Origin: Phycisphaerales bacterium
GTDB taxonomy: Bacteria > Planctomycetota > Phycisphaerae > Tepidisphaerales > Tepidisphaeraceae
NCBI GenBank assembly: GCA_028288775.1
Contig: JAQGHP010000391.1
Span: forward strand, 1 to 5,135
Length of the DNA stretch: 5,135 bases
Reading direction: 5' to 3'
Of the stretch, positions 1 through 5,135 are shown one piece after another. The notes beneath the pieces are model-generated. The model did not search any database. It was given only the letters and a program-made list of their open reading frames with translations, and was not told the DNA's origin. Positions within the stretch are counted from its first letter, which is position 1. Each line of letters begins with the position of its first letter. The position numbers and the translations under genes are program-made.

Positions 1-624
1 GAACATCATGAAGAGAAAATAGCAGATTCCCATCACGATGAACGTGGGAGCGACACCGACGGAGTAGGAGTTCTTGAAATGGTTCATGAGGGCATTGGCG
101 AGGGGCGCGCCGATCATCGCGCCGCCGCCGAACCCCATGATGGCCAGGCCCGTGGCCATGCCCGGGCGGTCGGGGAACCATTTGATGAGGGTGGAAACGG
201 GGGAGATGTACCCGAGGCCCAGTCCGATGCCGCCGACGACTCCGTAGCCGAGATAGATGAGCCAGAGTTGGTGCGTGACGACGCCCAGGGCGGAGATCAG
301 GAACCCGCTGGCGAAGCAGCAGGCGGAGACGAACATCGCCTTGCGTGGCCCGGCGTCTTCGAGCCACCGGCCGAAGAGGGCCGCGGAGAGCCCCAGGAAG
401 ACGATGGCGATGCTGAAGATCCAGCCGAGCTCGATGAAGTTCCAGTCGTGCTCGGCGGGTTGGGTGATGCCGATCGCTTGTGCGAGCGGGATCTTAAAGA
501 CGCTGAAGGCATAGACTTGCCCGATGGAAAGGTGAATGGCAAGGGCCGCCGGGGGGACGAGCCATCGGGAATATCCGGGGCCGGCGATGGATCGTTCCCT
601 GTCCAAGATGGGAATAGCACGCAT
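1..624 (-). CDS. OFA-family MFS transporter, N-terminal half (3' end outside window)
   Basis: The reading frame runs from an ATG at 624-622 to the window edge without a stop, giving 208 residues of a protein that normally has about 400-450. What is seen: hydrophobic segments at about residues 21-43, 66-84, 97-115, 121-142, 156-179 and 190-208, matching the first six helices of a major facilitator. The loop 2-3 signature GRWLEDAGPRKA is at 85-96. A glycine-rich stretch, GGIGLGLGYISPVSTLIKWF, at 131-150 is followed by PDRPGMATGLAIMGFGGGA, which is characteristic of the oxalate/formate antiporter (OFA) family. Family members exchange or import small carboxylates across the inner membrane; this substrate is unknown. 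The start is supported by GGAG at 634-631, six bases upstream of the ATG, the only clear Shine-Dalgarno in the window. It lies 292 bp downstream of the DUF457 gene on the same strand, so it probably has its own promoter. Family call is firm, substrate is not. Confidence 0.9.
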   Translation of the reverse strand, partial: MRAIPILDRERSIAGPGYSRWLVPPAALAIHLSIGQVYAFSVFKIPLAQAIGITQPAEHDWNFIELGWIFSIAIVFLGLSAALFGRWLEDAGPRKAMFVSACCFASGFLISALGVVTHQLWLIYLGYGVVGGIGLGLGYISPVSTLIKWFPDRPGMATGLAIMGFGGGAMIGAPLANALMNHFKNSYSVGVAPTFIVMGICYFLFMMF

Positions 625-916
625 TCGAAGCTCCAATTTTGGGGCGAGCTTTAGTCGTGCAGCGGCGAGCTCGCGGTCAGAGTTCCGGAGATGGCGGAGC
701 AAAGGGTGGGCCGAAGCTATCGGGAATAGCGAGCGCGAGGATTGGCATTTGGAGGGGTGCATCCCGGGCTTCCCTAGCACGGGCGGGGGTCTTGTGGCTG
801 CACGCGCATGGGCGATTCGGGACCTCGAATGGTTGTGGAATTGCCCGGCGGCAAAGAAATTGCCCCGCGTTCGAAAAAGACCTTGGGTTCGCCCCCGAGT
901 GAGGCCGATCCGCTGC
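625..916. other. 292-bp spacer between DUF457 and MFS genes, no gene recognised
   Basis: No reading frame here looks like protein on either strand; the short open frames have low-complexity Arg/Ser/Gly translations typical of GC-rich shadows. It contains a direct repeat of AATTGCCC at 839-846 and 858-865. It also contains a weak 5-bp hairpin (GGCAA/TTGCC) at 850-864 with no T-tract, so I do not call a terminator. It presumably includes the 5' leader and promoter of the MFS gene, but I see no convincing -35/-10 pair. Confidence 0.5.
631..634 (-). promoter_or_regulatory. Ribosome binding site of the MFS gene
   Basis: The minus strand reads GGAG, then six bases (CTTCGA), then the ATG at 624. 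This spacing is near the optimum and fixes the start of the MFS gene. It stands out because no other start codon in the window has a comparable purine-rich site. Confidence 0.6.
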
Positions 917-1486
917 TCAATTTGGTTTCGTGGACTCCGCGCCGTCCGCCGGTGCTTTGCCGGAGCGCGTTAACCACTTTCGCAGAAGCTCGACGATCTG
1001 CCGATCGAGATTGGGCATCAAGATCTCAAGCGGCGTGCGGCCGGCGCGTACCGCGATGAGGAGTGTCCATAGAAAAAGGAGGAAGGCGAACGAGATGTTC
1101 TGGATGGAATAGAACTCCCACGAGTAGGAGTTGGGAATGCGAAAGTGAGAGACGGGCCAGAGGTAGAAAATGTCCCAGCCGGGCCCCGAGCCGAAATAAT
1201 CGAGCAGCAGGTGGAGGTGAAACAGGGCGAGGAAAAGCACGAGCGCCTTGATTCGATGCGTGGAGAAAATCGTCAACACGGCACAGGCGATGAGTCCGAA
1301 GGGGAGGCTATGGGCGAGCACGTGGTGGTAATCGAGATACGCCGAGGAGAGGGGGCCGCGAACAATGCCCAGGCCGTCCACGTCCGCGATGCTGGCGGCG
1401 ACCATGCAGAAGACCCGCTCGCGCGGCGTCAGAGCGAAACAGTTCGCCACGCACCAGCCGGACATGATGTGGGTTTGGACGTGCAT
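917..1486 (-). CDS. YdjM-like (DUF457) membrane-bound putative metal-dependent hydrolase
   Basis: A 189-residue protein if translation begins at the ATG at 1486-1484. The layout fits the DUF457/YdjM family of small inner-membrane proteins described as predicted metal-dependent hydrolases. Seen in order: a THIMSG motif at residues 5-10; an ADVDG motif at 34-38 (Asp35, Asp37); HHVLAHS at 54-60 (His54, His55, His59), equivalent to the HRGxTHS motif; and FHLHLLLDYFGS at 89-100 (His90, His92, Asp96), followed by WPVS at 110-113. These His/Asp residues are the probable metal ligands. Membrane segments are likely at about 57-75, 79-97 and 131-146, with a hydrophilic tail after 147. YdjM of E. coli is LexA-regulated, but I see no SOS box here. 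The frame is open upstream to 1735, but the first 83 codons would translate the heptamer repeats and overlap the permease gene, so I reject that start. No Shine-Dalgarno precedes 1486; an in-frame ATG at 1465 is the alternative. The substrate is unknown. Confidence 0.78.
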   Translation of the reverse strand: MHVQTHIMSGWCVANCFALTPRERVFCMVAASIADVDGLGIVRGPLSSAYLDYHHVLAHSLPFGLIACAVLTIFSTHRIKALVLFLALFHLHLLLDYFGSGPGWDIFYLWPVSHFRIPNSYSWEFYSIQNISFAFLLFLWTLLIAVRAGRTPLEILMPNLDRQIVELLRKWLTRSGKAPADGAESTKPN

Positions 1487-1496
1487 GGGGGAGGGA

Positions 1497-1534
1497 GGAC
1501 TGAGGACTGAGGACTGAGGACTGAGGACTGAGGA
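1497..1534. repeat. Heptamer tandem repeat, GGACTGA x5
   Basis: Five perfect head-to-tail copies of GGACTGA run from 1497 to 1531, plus a partial GGA to 1534. On the coding strand the unit reads TCAGTCC. The array ends about 11 bases upstream of the DUF457 ATG, so it would lie in that gene's 5' leader. The perfect copies suggest recent slippage or spread. A 7-bp period is incompatible with a conserved reading frame. Confidence 0.9.
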
Positions 1535-1558
1535 TCTGAAGTTGAAAGCAGCCCGAGT

Positions 1559-1564
1559 AGTATA
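1559..1564 (-). promoter_or_regulatory. Possible -10 element (TATACT) upstream of the DUF457 gene
   Basis: The minus strand reads TATACT, a good match to the sigma-70 -10 hexamer, within the only AT-rich stretch of the spacer and 72 bases upstream of the DUF457 ATG. No -35 hexamer is visible at the expected distance, where the second heptamer array lies instead. A chance match is quite possible. Confidence 0.2.
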
Positions 1565-1566
1565 GT

Positions 1567-1601
1567 CTGGCTTCTGGCTTCTGGCTTCTGGCTTCTGGCT
1601 C
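1567..1601. repeat. Heptamer tandem repeat, CTGGCTT x4
   Basis: Four perfect copies of CTGGCTT run from 1567 to 1594, followed by a degenerate fifth copy (CTGGCTC). On the coding strand the unit reads AAGCCAG. The same unit, with CTGGCTC variants and in both orientations, recurs in the spacer upstream of the permease gene, so it is a shared element rather than a local accident. Confidence 0.9.
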
Positions 1602-1631
1602 CTCGCCTGCTCGCTCAGCACTCCGCATTTT

Positions 1632-3263
1632 TTACGCAGGGGTATGAATGCTCGGATCGAATCGGCGATACGCCCAGGCGATGGCGGGGACGAGCGCAAT
1701 CGCCTCGGCGGCGAGAGCGAGCCAGCCCATGCCAATCGCAGGGACCAGGGAGCGGCCGGTTGCGATCCATACGAGCAGCGCGGCGGTCAGGGCGATGATG
1801 CCCGCCACGGCGAGCATCAACGCCTTCATGAGCAGGAACACAAACTTTCGGCCCATCACCTGGAAATCGCCGGGGCTGACGGCCGCCGGGCGGCTGGGGA
1901 ACAGGAGGAAGATCAGGTTCTCCGCGCCGAACAGGATGGCGTTGAACGGGAGCGCCAGGGTCAGCGCGCCCAGCAGGATTGCCCGCTGGCCGGGGAGCAT
2001 CGCGGCGGCGATTCCGAGCAGCAGCGTATGTACCATCGTGAGCAGCAGCACGGGAACGACGAGCTGCCCGACGGCGACGGCGCTCTCGCGGAGGGGGAGT
2101 GCTTTGAGCGTGTCGATGAGATCAACGTCGCCGCGGAAATCGAAGTTCATCATGCTCGAGCAGAGGAAGGTGAGCCACGCGAGGACGCCGAAGAGGACGT
2201 TGACGATTTCCTTGTTATGCCCCGCGGTGGCGAGCACCGGCCCCGCACCGACGGCGACGATCAGGAGAAGCAGGAGCAGCCCGCGCGCGCTGCGGCCGGC
2301 ATTGGTGAGCTGTCGCCAGGCGATCGGCCCCGCGCCGCCGGCCCAGGGGAGAGCGGGCAGATGCCAGGTGGCGGTCTTGCTTACGCCCAGCGAGAGGAAT
2401 GAGCCGGCGCGGATGCGCTGGATCTTCGCGTAGCGGCGCTCGCTGGCGGCCATCGCGGCTTCCACGTAGTAGGAGTCGAGCAGGAACACCAGCACGAGCA
2501 GCCCCGCGTTGAGAACGATCGCGTACGTTGACCACTTGAGCAGGGCGGTCGCGCCGCTCGCGGTCATGGCTTGGGCGAAAGGTTGGAGGGGAGTGAGGAT
2601 AGCGTTGACCGCGGGGGAATCGCGGAAGCGCTCGAGCGCCGCCTCGCCATGGGAGGAGCCTTCGGCCATCCACGTGCGAACGCCCAGCACGACGATCGCG
2701 GCAACGCCGACCATGAGCAGCTTCCGCACGCGCGAGTAGGCGGCCGCGCCGACCGCCTGGCCGCCGAGCACCATCGCGATACTGAACCACTGCACGAACA
2801 GCAGCGAGAGGAACACGCCCACGAAGCAGGCCGGCCACCACTGCGCGCGCTGGAGCATTACGATCGAGAGGATCAAACCGGTCAACACGGCGGCGAGCGT
2901 GCTTTTGATTAGCTTGTAAGCGAGCAATTCCCGGCGGGTAAACGGGCCGGGGAAGAGTTGATCGACTTCACCGGGAGTGAAGGCGATCGCCTTGTCGCCC
3001 GCCGACGTGATGGCGGTGACGACGCAGATTCCCAGCAGCGCCATGGGCATGACGGTGCGGACGTGGGAGATGACGCGCTCGCGCTGTTTCGGGGAGCGGG
3101 CCTTGGTGGCGATGAGCAGGACCGGCCCGAGCCAAAGCAGGAAGACCGCCGCCCCGACCGCGAAGAACACAATGCGGCGAGGGGTCCCCGCACCGCGCAA
3201 CGTCCGCCGCACGAGCCCGCGGCCCTGGAGTGCGATGAGTTTGTAGAGGGCGGGGTGAATCAT
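1632..3263 (-). CDS. ABC exporter permease (putative ABC exporter family)
   Basis: A complete 543-residue polytopic membrane protein. Hydrophobic segments lie at about residues 31-53, 71-88, 121-137, 144-168, 182-197, 243-262, 328-346, 355-372, 398-423, 429-455, 473-500 and 508-531, about twelve in all. The stretch around AFTPGEVDQLFPGPFTRREL (94-113) and the later FDFRGDVDLIDTLKALPLRE (374-393) are the signature-like regions I associate with the 'putative ABC exporter' (PF16962-type) permeases. The two motifs and the spacing of hydrophobic segments suggest a duplicated two-half architecture. It has no ATPase domain; the partner is the ATP-binding protein encoded 208 bp upstream on the same strand. 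It acts in the cytoplasmic membrane; the substrate is not inferable. The ATG at 3263 gives the expected short basic N-terminus (MIHPALYKL). No Shine-Dalgarno precedes it; the leader immediately upstream is the pyrimidine tract CCTCCCTCCC. Family call is good, exact family number less so. Confidence 0.87.
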   Translation of the reverse strand: MIHPALYKLIALQGRGLVRRTLRGAGTPRRIVFFAVGAAVFLLWLGPVLLIATKARSPKQRERVISHVRTVMPMALLGICVVTAITSAGDKAIAFTPGEVDQLFPGPFTRRELLAYKLIKSTLAAVLTGLILSIVMLQRAQWWPACFVGVFLSLLFVQWFSIAMVLGGQAVGAAAYSRVRKLLMVGVAAIVVLGVRTWMAEGSSHGEAALERFRDSPAVNAILTPLQPFAQAMTASGATALLKWSTYAIVLNAGLLVLVFLLDSYYVEAAMAASERRYAKIQRIRAGSFLSLGVSKTATWHLPALPWAGGAGPIAWRQLTNAGRSARGLLLLLLIVAVGAGPVLATAGHNKEIVNVLFGVLAWLTFLCSSMMNFDFRGDVDLIDTLKALPLRESAVAVGQLVVPVLLLTMVHTLLLGIAAAMLPGQRAILLGALTLALPFNAILFGAENLIFLLFPSRPAAVSPGDFQVMGRKFVFLLMKALMLAVAGIIALTAALLVWIATGRSLVPAIGMGWLALAAEAIALVPAIAWAYRRFDPSIHTPA

Positions 3264-3280
3264 GGGAGGGAGGGAAAAGA

Positions 3281-3329
3281 AGCCAGGAGCCGGGGGAGAG
3301 AAGCCAGAAGCCAGGAGCCAGGAGCCGGA
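3281..3329. repeat. Heptamer cluster, AGCCAGR units (left arm)
   Basis: Units read AGCCAGG at 3281, AGCCGGG at 3288, then after a short break AGCCAGA at 3302, AGCCAGG at 3309 and 3316, and AGCCGGA at 3323. These are variants of the unit found at 1567-1601, on the opposite strand. Positions 3302-3321 are the exact reverse complement of 3424-3443. Confidence 0.85.
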
Positions 3330-3423
3330 ATGGGAGGGAGAAATCGGAAGCTGGGAATCCCTGATCGCGCGGGAAGCGCGGCCGATATTCGATCGAACAG
3401 TTGCTGCTTTGGCCGCATTTCTA

Positions 3424-3451
3424 CTGGCTCCTGGCTTCTGGCTCCTGGCTT
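3424..3451. repeat. Heptamer cluster, CTGGCTY x4 (right arm)
   Basis: Four contiguous units alternate CTGGCTC, CTGGCTT, CTGGCTC, CTGGCTT, followed by a T run on the plus strand. The orientation is opposite to the 3281-3329 cluster, giving a perfect 20-bp inverted repeat with a 102-base loop (3302-3321 with 3424-3443). In a transcript this could fold into a long stem downstream of the ATPase stop. Confidence 0.85.
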
Positions 3452-3471
3452 TTTTCCCCGGCTTCTTTCCG

Positions 3472-4203
3472 CTATCGCACCCCTGTCTCGGTCGCCCGGA
3501 AGAAAAGTTCCTCCAGCGATCCGTCGGAATCGACCGAGGCGAAGGCGGTTCTGGCTTCCTCCATTTTTCCGAAGAAGAGGCTGCGGCCGTGGTGGAGGAT
3601 GAGCACGTGGGTGCAGAGGTCTTCGACCAGCGCCAGCAAGTGGGAGCTGATGAGGACCGCGGCCCCGGCGCGGGCGTGCTCGGCGACGGATTCCTTCATG
3701 GTGCGGATTCCGCGGGGATCGAGGCCGGTCATGGGTTCGTCGAAGAGAATGCTGCTGGGGTTGTGGAGGTAGGCCATGCAGATTGCGACCTTCTGGCGCA
3801 TGCCGCGGGAAAGGTCCTGGGCGACGGAAGTGCGCTTGTCGGTGAGCTCGAAGCGGACGATCAGCCGCTCGGCTTGCTCCTCCCACTGCGTCAGTCGATA
3901 CGCCGCGGCCACGAATTCCAGGTGTTCCCAAACCGTGAGCGTGTCGAAGAGCTTGGGGTCATCCGGCACATACGCGAGCTGACTCTTCGCGCCCACGGGG
4001 TCGGCGACCACGTCGCGCCCCGAGACGATCAACTGCCCGCGCGTCGGCGGAATGATGCCGGTGATGGCGCGCATTGTGGTGGTCTTGCCCGCGCCGTTGG
4101 GGCCGAGCAGGCCGAGGATTTCACCCGGCCGCACTTCGAAGGTGAGGCCGGCGACGGCGACTGTGTCGAGATAAGTTTTGTGGTAATCGATGACTTGGAT
4201 CAT
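3472..4203 (-). CDS. ABC transporter ATP-binding protein
   Basis: A complete 243-residue nucleotide-binding subunit of usual length. Motifs in order: Walker A GPNGAGKTT at residues 34-42; the Q-loop region YVPDDPKLF at 78-86, where the usual Gln is replaced by Asp; ABC signature LSRGMRQKV at 131-139 (LSGGQ-type); Walker B SILFDEP at 151-157 with catalytic Glu156; D-loop GLDP at 160-163; and the switch His188 in ISSHLL. The signature and acidic Q-loop resemble EcsA-type exporter ATPases. It hydrolyses ATP at the cytoplasmic face to power export, almost certainly with the permease encoded next on the same strand. The ATG at 4203 gives a normal N-terminus (MIQVIDYHKTY). No obvious Shine-Dalgarno precedes it. 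The substrate is unknown: lipid, peptide or drug export and membrane-protein homeostasis are all possible. Confidence 0.95.
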   Translation of the reverse strand: MIQVIDYHKTYLDTVAVAGLTFEVRPGEILGLLGPNGAGKTTTMRAITGIIPPTRGQLIVSGRDVVADPVGAKSQLAYVPDDPKLFDTLTVWEHLEFVAAAYRLTQWEEQAERLIVRFELTDKRTSVAQDLSRGMRQKVAICMAYLHNPSSILFDEPMTGLDPRGIRTMKESVAEHARAGAAVLISSHLLALVEDLCTHVLILHHGRSLFFGKMEEARTAFASVDSDGSLEELFFRATETGVR

Positions 4204-4457
4204 GGGCGCGAGGCAATGGTAACCGGAAAGGGTCGCGAGGGAACTTCAGGGGGCCTCAATTTGGGGAGCGCGGGATCGACTGGATTGCGCTTCAGTTTCG
4301 TTTCCGGGATGCGGCAAAGTAGTGGTCCGGGTTTTCAACCCGTGCGAGGCGTACACGAAAACAGATGACTTTGAACTGCAACGCACCATGCACGGGTTGG
4401 AAACCCGTGCCACGATGGAACGGCGAGCAGGGCGGTCTTCGCGTTGATCGTGCGTGT
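4204..4457. other. Spacer between TraB-like and ATPase genes
   Basis: A 254-bp stretch with no convincing gene on either strand. Its central third is the inverted REP-like pair at 4322-4413. The remainder (4204-4321 and 4414-4457) shows no repeat, and I see no clear promoter hexamers, although the promoter for the ABC genes is expected here. Confidence 0.6.
4322..4413. repeat. Paired inverted REP-like palindromes
   Basis: Two 28-bp copies, 4322-4349 and 4386-4413, lie in opposite orientation 36 bp apart; I count 23 of 28 identical positions when one is reverse-complemented. Each copy is itself palindromic. The right copy forms a perfect 9-bp stem GCACGGGTT/AACCCGTGC with loop GGA (4390-4410). 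The left copy forms a 6-bp CGGGTT/AACCCG stem with loop TTC (4328-4342). This is the organisation of a bacterial interspersed mosaic element or a very small MITE. Transcribed from the TraB-like gene, the hairpins could also act as a 3' stabiliser or weak terminator, but no U-tract follows. Confidence 0.75.
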
Positions 4458-5135
4458 TTAATTGTCGTCTTCCAAGGCGTGGATGAGTTCCTTGAGCAAT
4501 TTCTCCGCGCCCGAGGGTTCGTCGGGGCGGATGCTCAGGTCCCAGGCGGTGTTCCAATCTACAGTCACGGGCGTGAAGCCCAGGTCCTTGAGGCGCGTGG
4601 ACATGTCAGGCAGATGGGCTGCGCCGTAGAAGATTGAGATTTTCTTTTTCCCGTCGGCGATCGTGTTCTCCAGGACCTTCAGCGCGACTTTGTTGCGCTC
4701 GGTGAGGATGACCGAGCCGTCGGGGCCGTCGAGGCCCATCGCGGCGTTGTCGATTTTGTCGAGCTGTTTGGCGACGACGAGTTTGATCTGCCGCTCCATG
4801 TCGGGGCGGGTGAACATTTCGATCATGCCGTCGATCATCTTGTCGGCGTTGGGTTGTTCTTCGGGCTTCTTCGCGTCGTCGTCGCCGTGGGAGAGGGCCT
4901 TCATGAGCTGCTTGACCATGAGCATTTCGAAAGTCTCGCCGCGTTCCTGCTGACGTTTGGCGAAGGTCTCGGCGTCCATGTCGGCGTGGACGAAATTGGG
5001 CTTGGAATAATCCACGTCGTCGAGCTGAAAATCGAGGTTCAGCACGTCCTTGAGCATGTGCTGGAACTGAGTGATGGGGTTGTCGGATTTCTGTCCCGGC
5101 TGGGGGATGCCCGTGCCCTTGGGCTTGACCATCTC
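4458..5135 (-). CDS. TraB/GumN-like protein, C-terminal part (5' end outside window)
   Basis: 225 residues are visible and the frame is still open at the window edge (a GAG codon precedes the ATG at 5132), so that Met is probably internal. Seen (visible numbering): a first part with EMVKPKGTG at the edge; a region around NFVHADMDAETF (47-58); a charged linker rich in Asp, Lys, Glu and Pro (about 82-96); a conserved-looking segment with LTERNKVA at 144-151; and ISIFYGAAHLPDM at 166-178. The ERN followed about 25 residues later by a GAxHLP motif is the C-terminal hallmark I associate with the TraB/PrgY/GumN superfamily, whose activity is debated (putative metalloprotease or pheromone-shutdown type). 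No membrane segment is visible in this part. The TAA stop at 4460-4458 is followed by the spacer with REP-like hairpins. Family assignment is moderate, function unknown. Confidence 0.65.
   Translation of the reverse strand, partial: EMVKPKGTGIPQPGQKSDNPITQFQHMLKDVLNLDFQLDDVDYSKPNFVHADMDAETFAKRQQERGETFEMLMVKQLMKALSHGDDDAKKPEEQPNADKMIDGMIEMFTRPDMERQIKLVVAKQLDKIDNAAMGLDGPDGSVILTERNKVALKVLENTIADGKKKISIFYGAAHLPDMSTRLKDLGFTPVTVDWNTAWDLSIRPDEPSGAEKLLKELIHALEDDN

Larger units (their letters stand above)
1487..1631. other. Repeat-rich spacer between permease and DUF457 genes
   Basis: This 145-bp spacer consists mostly of two different heptamer arrays with a short unique stretch (1535-1566) between them. 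The side next to the DUF457 start is a pyrimidine-rich tract on the coding strand (1487-1500). Just after the permease stop there is a run of six A on the coding strand. There is no hairpin followed by a T-tract, so no terminator is called. Confidence 0.7.
3264..3471. other. Repeat-bearing spacer between ATPase and permease genes
   Basis: A 208-bp spacer separates the two subunits of the same transporter, which is long for such a pair. It contains a heptamer cluster at each end in opposite orientation and a unique GC-rich core (about 3341-3423) in which I see no gene. ATGGGAGGGAG occurs at 3262-3272, overlapping the permease start, and again at 3330-3340, suggesting a local duplication. No typical intrinsic terminator is visible. 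Confidence 0.7.

Noticed and set aside
79..654. 191-codon plus-strand open frame at the left edge
   Set aside because: It is antisense to the MFS gene, whose hydrophobic periodicity and OFA motifs are unambiguous.
850..864. Hairpin GGCAA/TTGCC as terminator of the DUF457 gene
   Set aside because: The stem is only 5 bp, low in GC, and has no T-tract after it in the direction of transcription.
774..977. Small 67-codon minus-strand gene in the DUF457-MFS spacer
   Set aside because: It overlaps the end of the DUF457 gene out of frame, has no Shine-Dalgarno and has a composition typical of random GC-rich sequence.
1497..1601. CRISPR array
   Set aside because: The units are contiguous 7-bp repeats with no spacers and no 23-40 bp repeat length, and no cas gene is present.
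1644..2433. Long plus-strand open frames opposite the permease gene (about 250-260 codons)
   Set aside because: They are antisense shadows in GC-rich coding DNA; their translations are rich in Arg, Gly, Glu and Ala with no recognisable domain, whereas the minus strand encodes a clear membrane protein.
3281..3451. Insertion sequence ends
   Set aside because: The inverted arms are built of simple heptamers, there is no transposase between them, and I see no target-site duplication.
3262..4368. 368-codon plus-strand open frame across the ATPase gene and both spacers
   Set aside because: It runs through the repeat clusters and antisense to an ATPase with intact Walker motifs; its translation is low complexity and unlike any family I know.
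4322..4413. Intrinsic terminator for the TraB-like gene
   Set aside because: The stems are GC-rich, but no U-tract follows either hairpin on the minus strand, and the inverted two-copy arrangement fits a REP-like element better.

Overview
The window is a GC-rich bacterial segment in which every convincing gene lies on the minus strand, so genes read from high to low coordinates. No taxonomic marker is present. The OFA-type MFS permease, the 'putative ABC exporter' permease, the TraB-like protein and the intergenic heptamer and palindromic repeats resemble what I recall from Planctomycetes. That assignment is inference.

Layout in transcription order: (1) 5135-4458, the C-terminal part of a TraB/GumN-like protein whose start lies outside the window; (2) a 254-bp spacer holding a pair of inverted REP-like palindromes; (3) 4203-3472, a complete ABC transporter ATPase; (4) a 208-bp spacer holding two oppositely oriented clusters of a GCCAGRA-type heptamer; (5) 3263-1632, a large ABC exporter permease with about 12 membrane segments; (6) a 145-bp spacer made largely of two different perfect heptamer arrays; (7) 1486-917, a small YdjM/DUF457-type membrane protein with metal-ligand-like His/Asp motifs; (8) a 292-bp spacer with no recognisable gene; (9) 624-1, the N-terminal half of an OFA-family (oxalate/formate antiporter-like) MFS transporter running off the left edge.

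The ATPase and permease almost certainly form one exporter, with the ATPase driving the permease; the substrate cannot be read from the sequence. The DUF457 and MFS genes follow on the same strand, but the long spacers argue against a tightly coupled operon. The coding content is ordinary. The unusual material is intergenic: three of the four spacers carry structured repeats, and two start codons follow a pyrimidine-rich CCTCCCTCCC-type tract where a Shine-Dalgarno sequence would normally be. I found no CRISPR array, RNA gene, intact insertion sequence or defence system.
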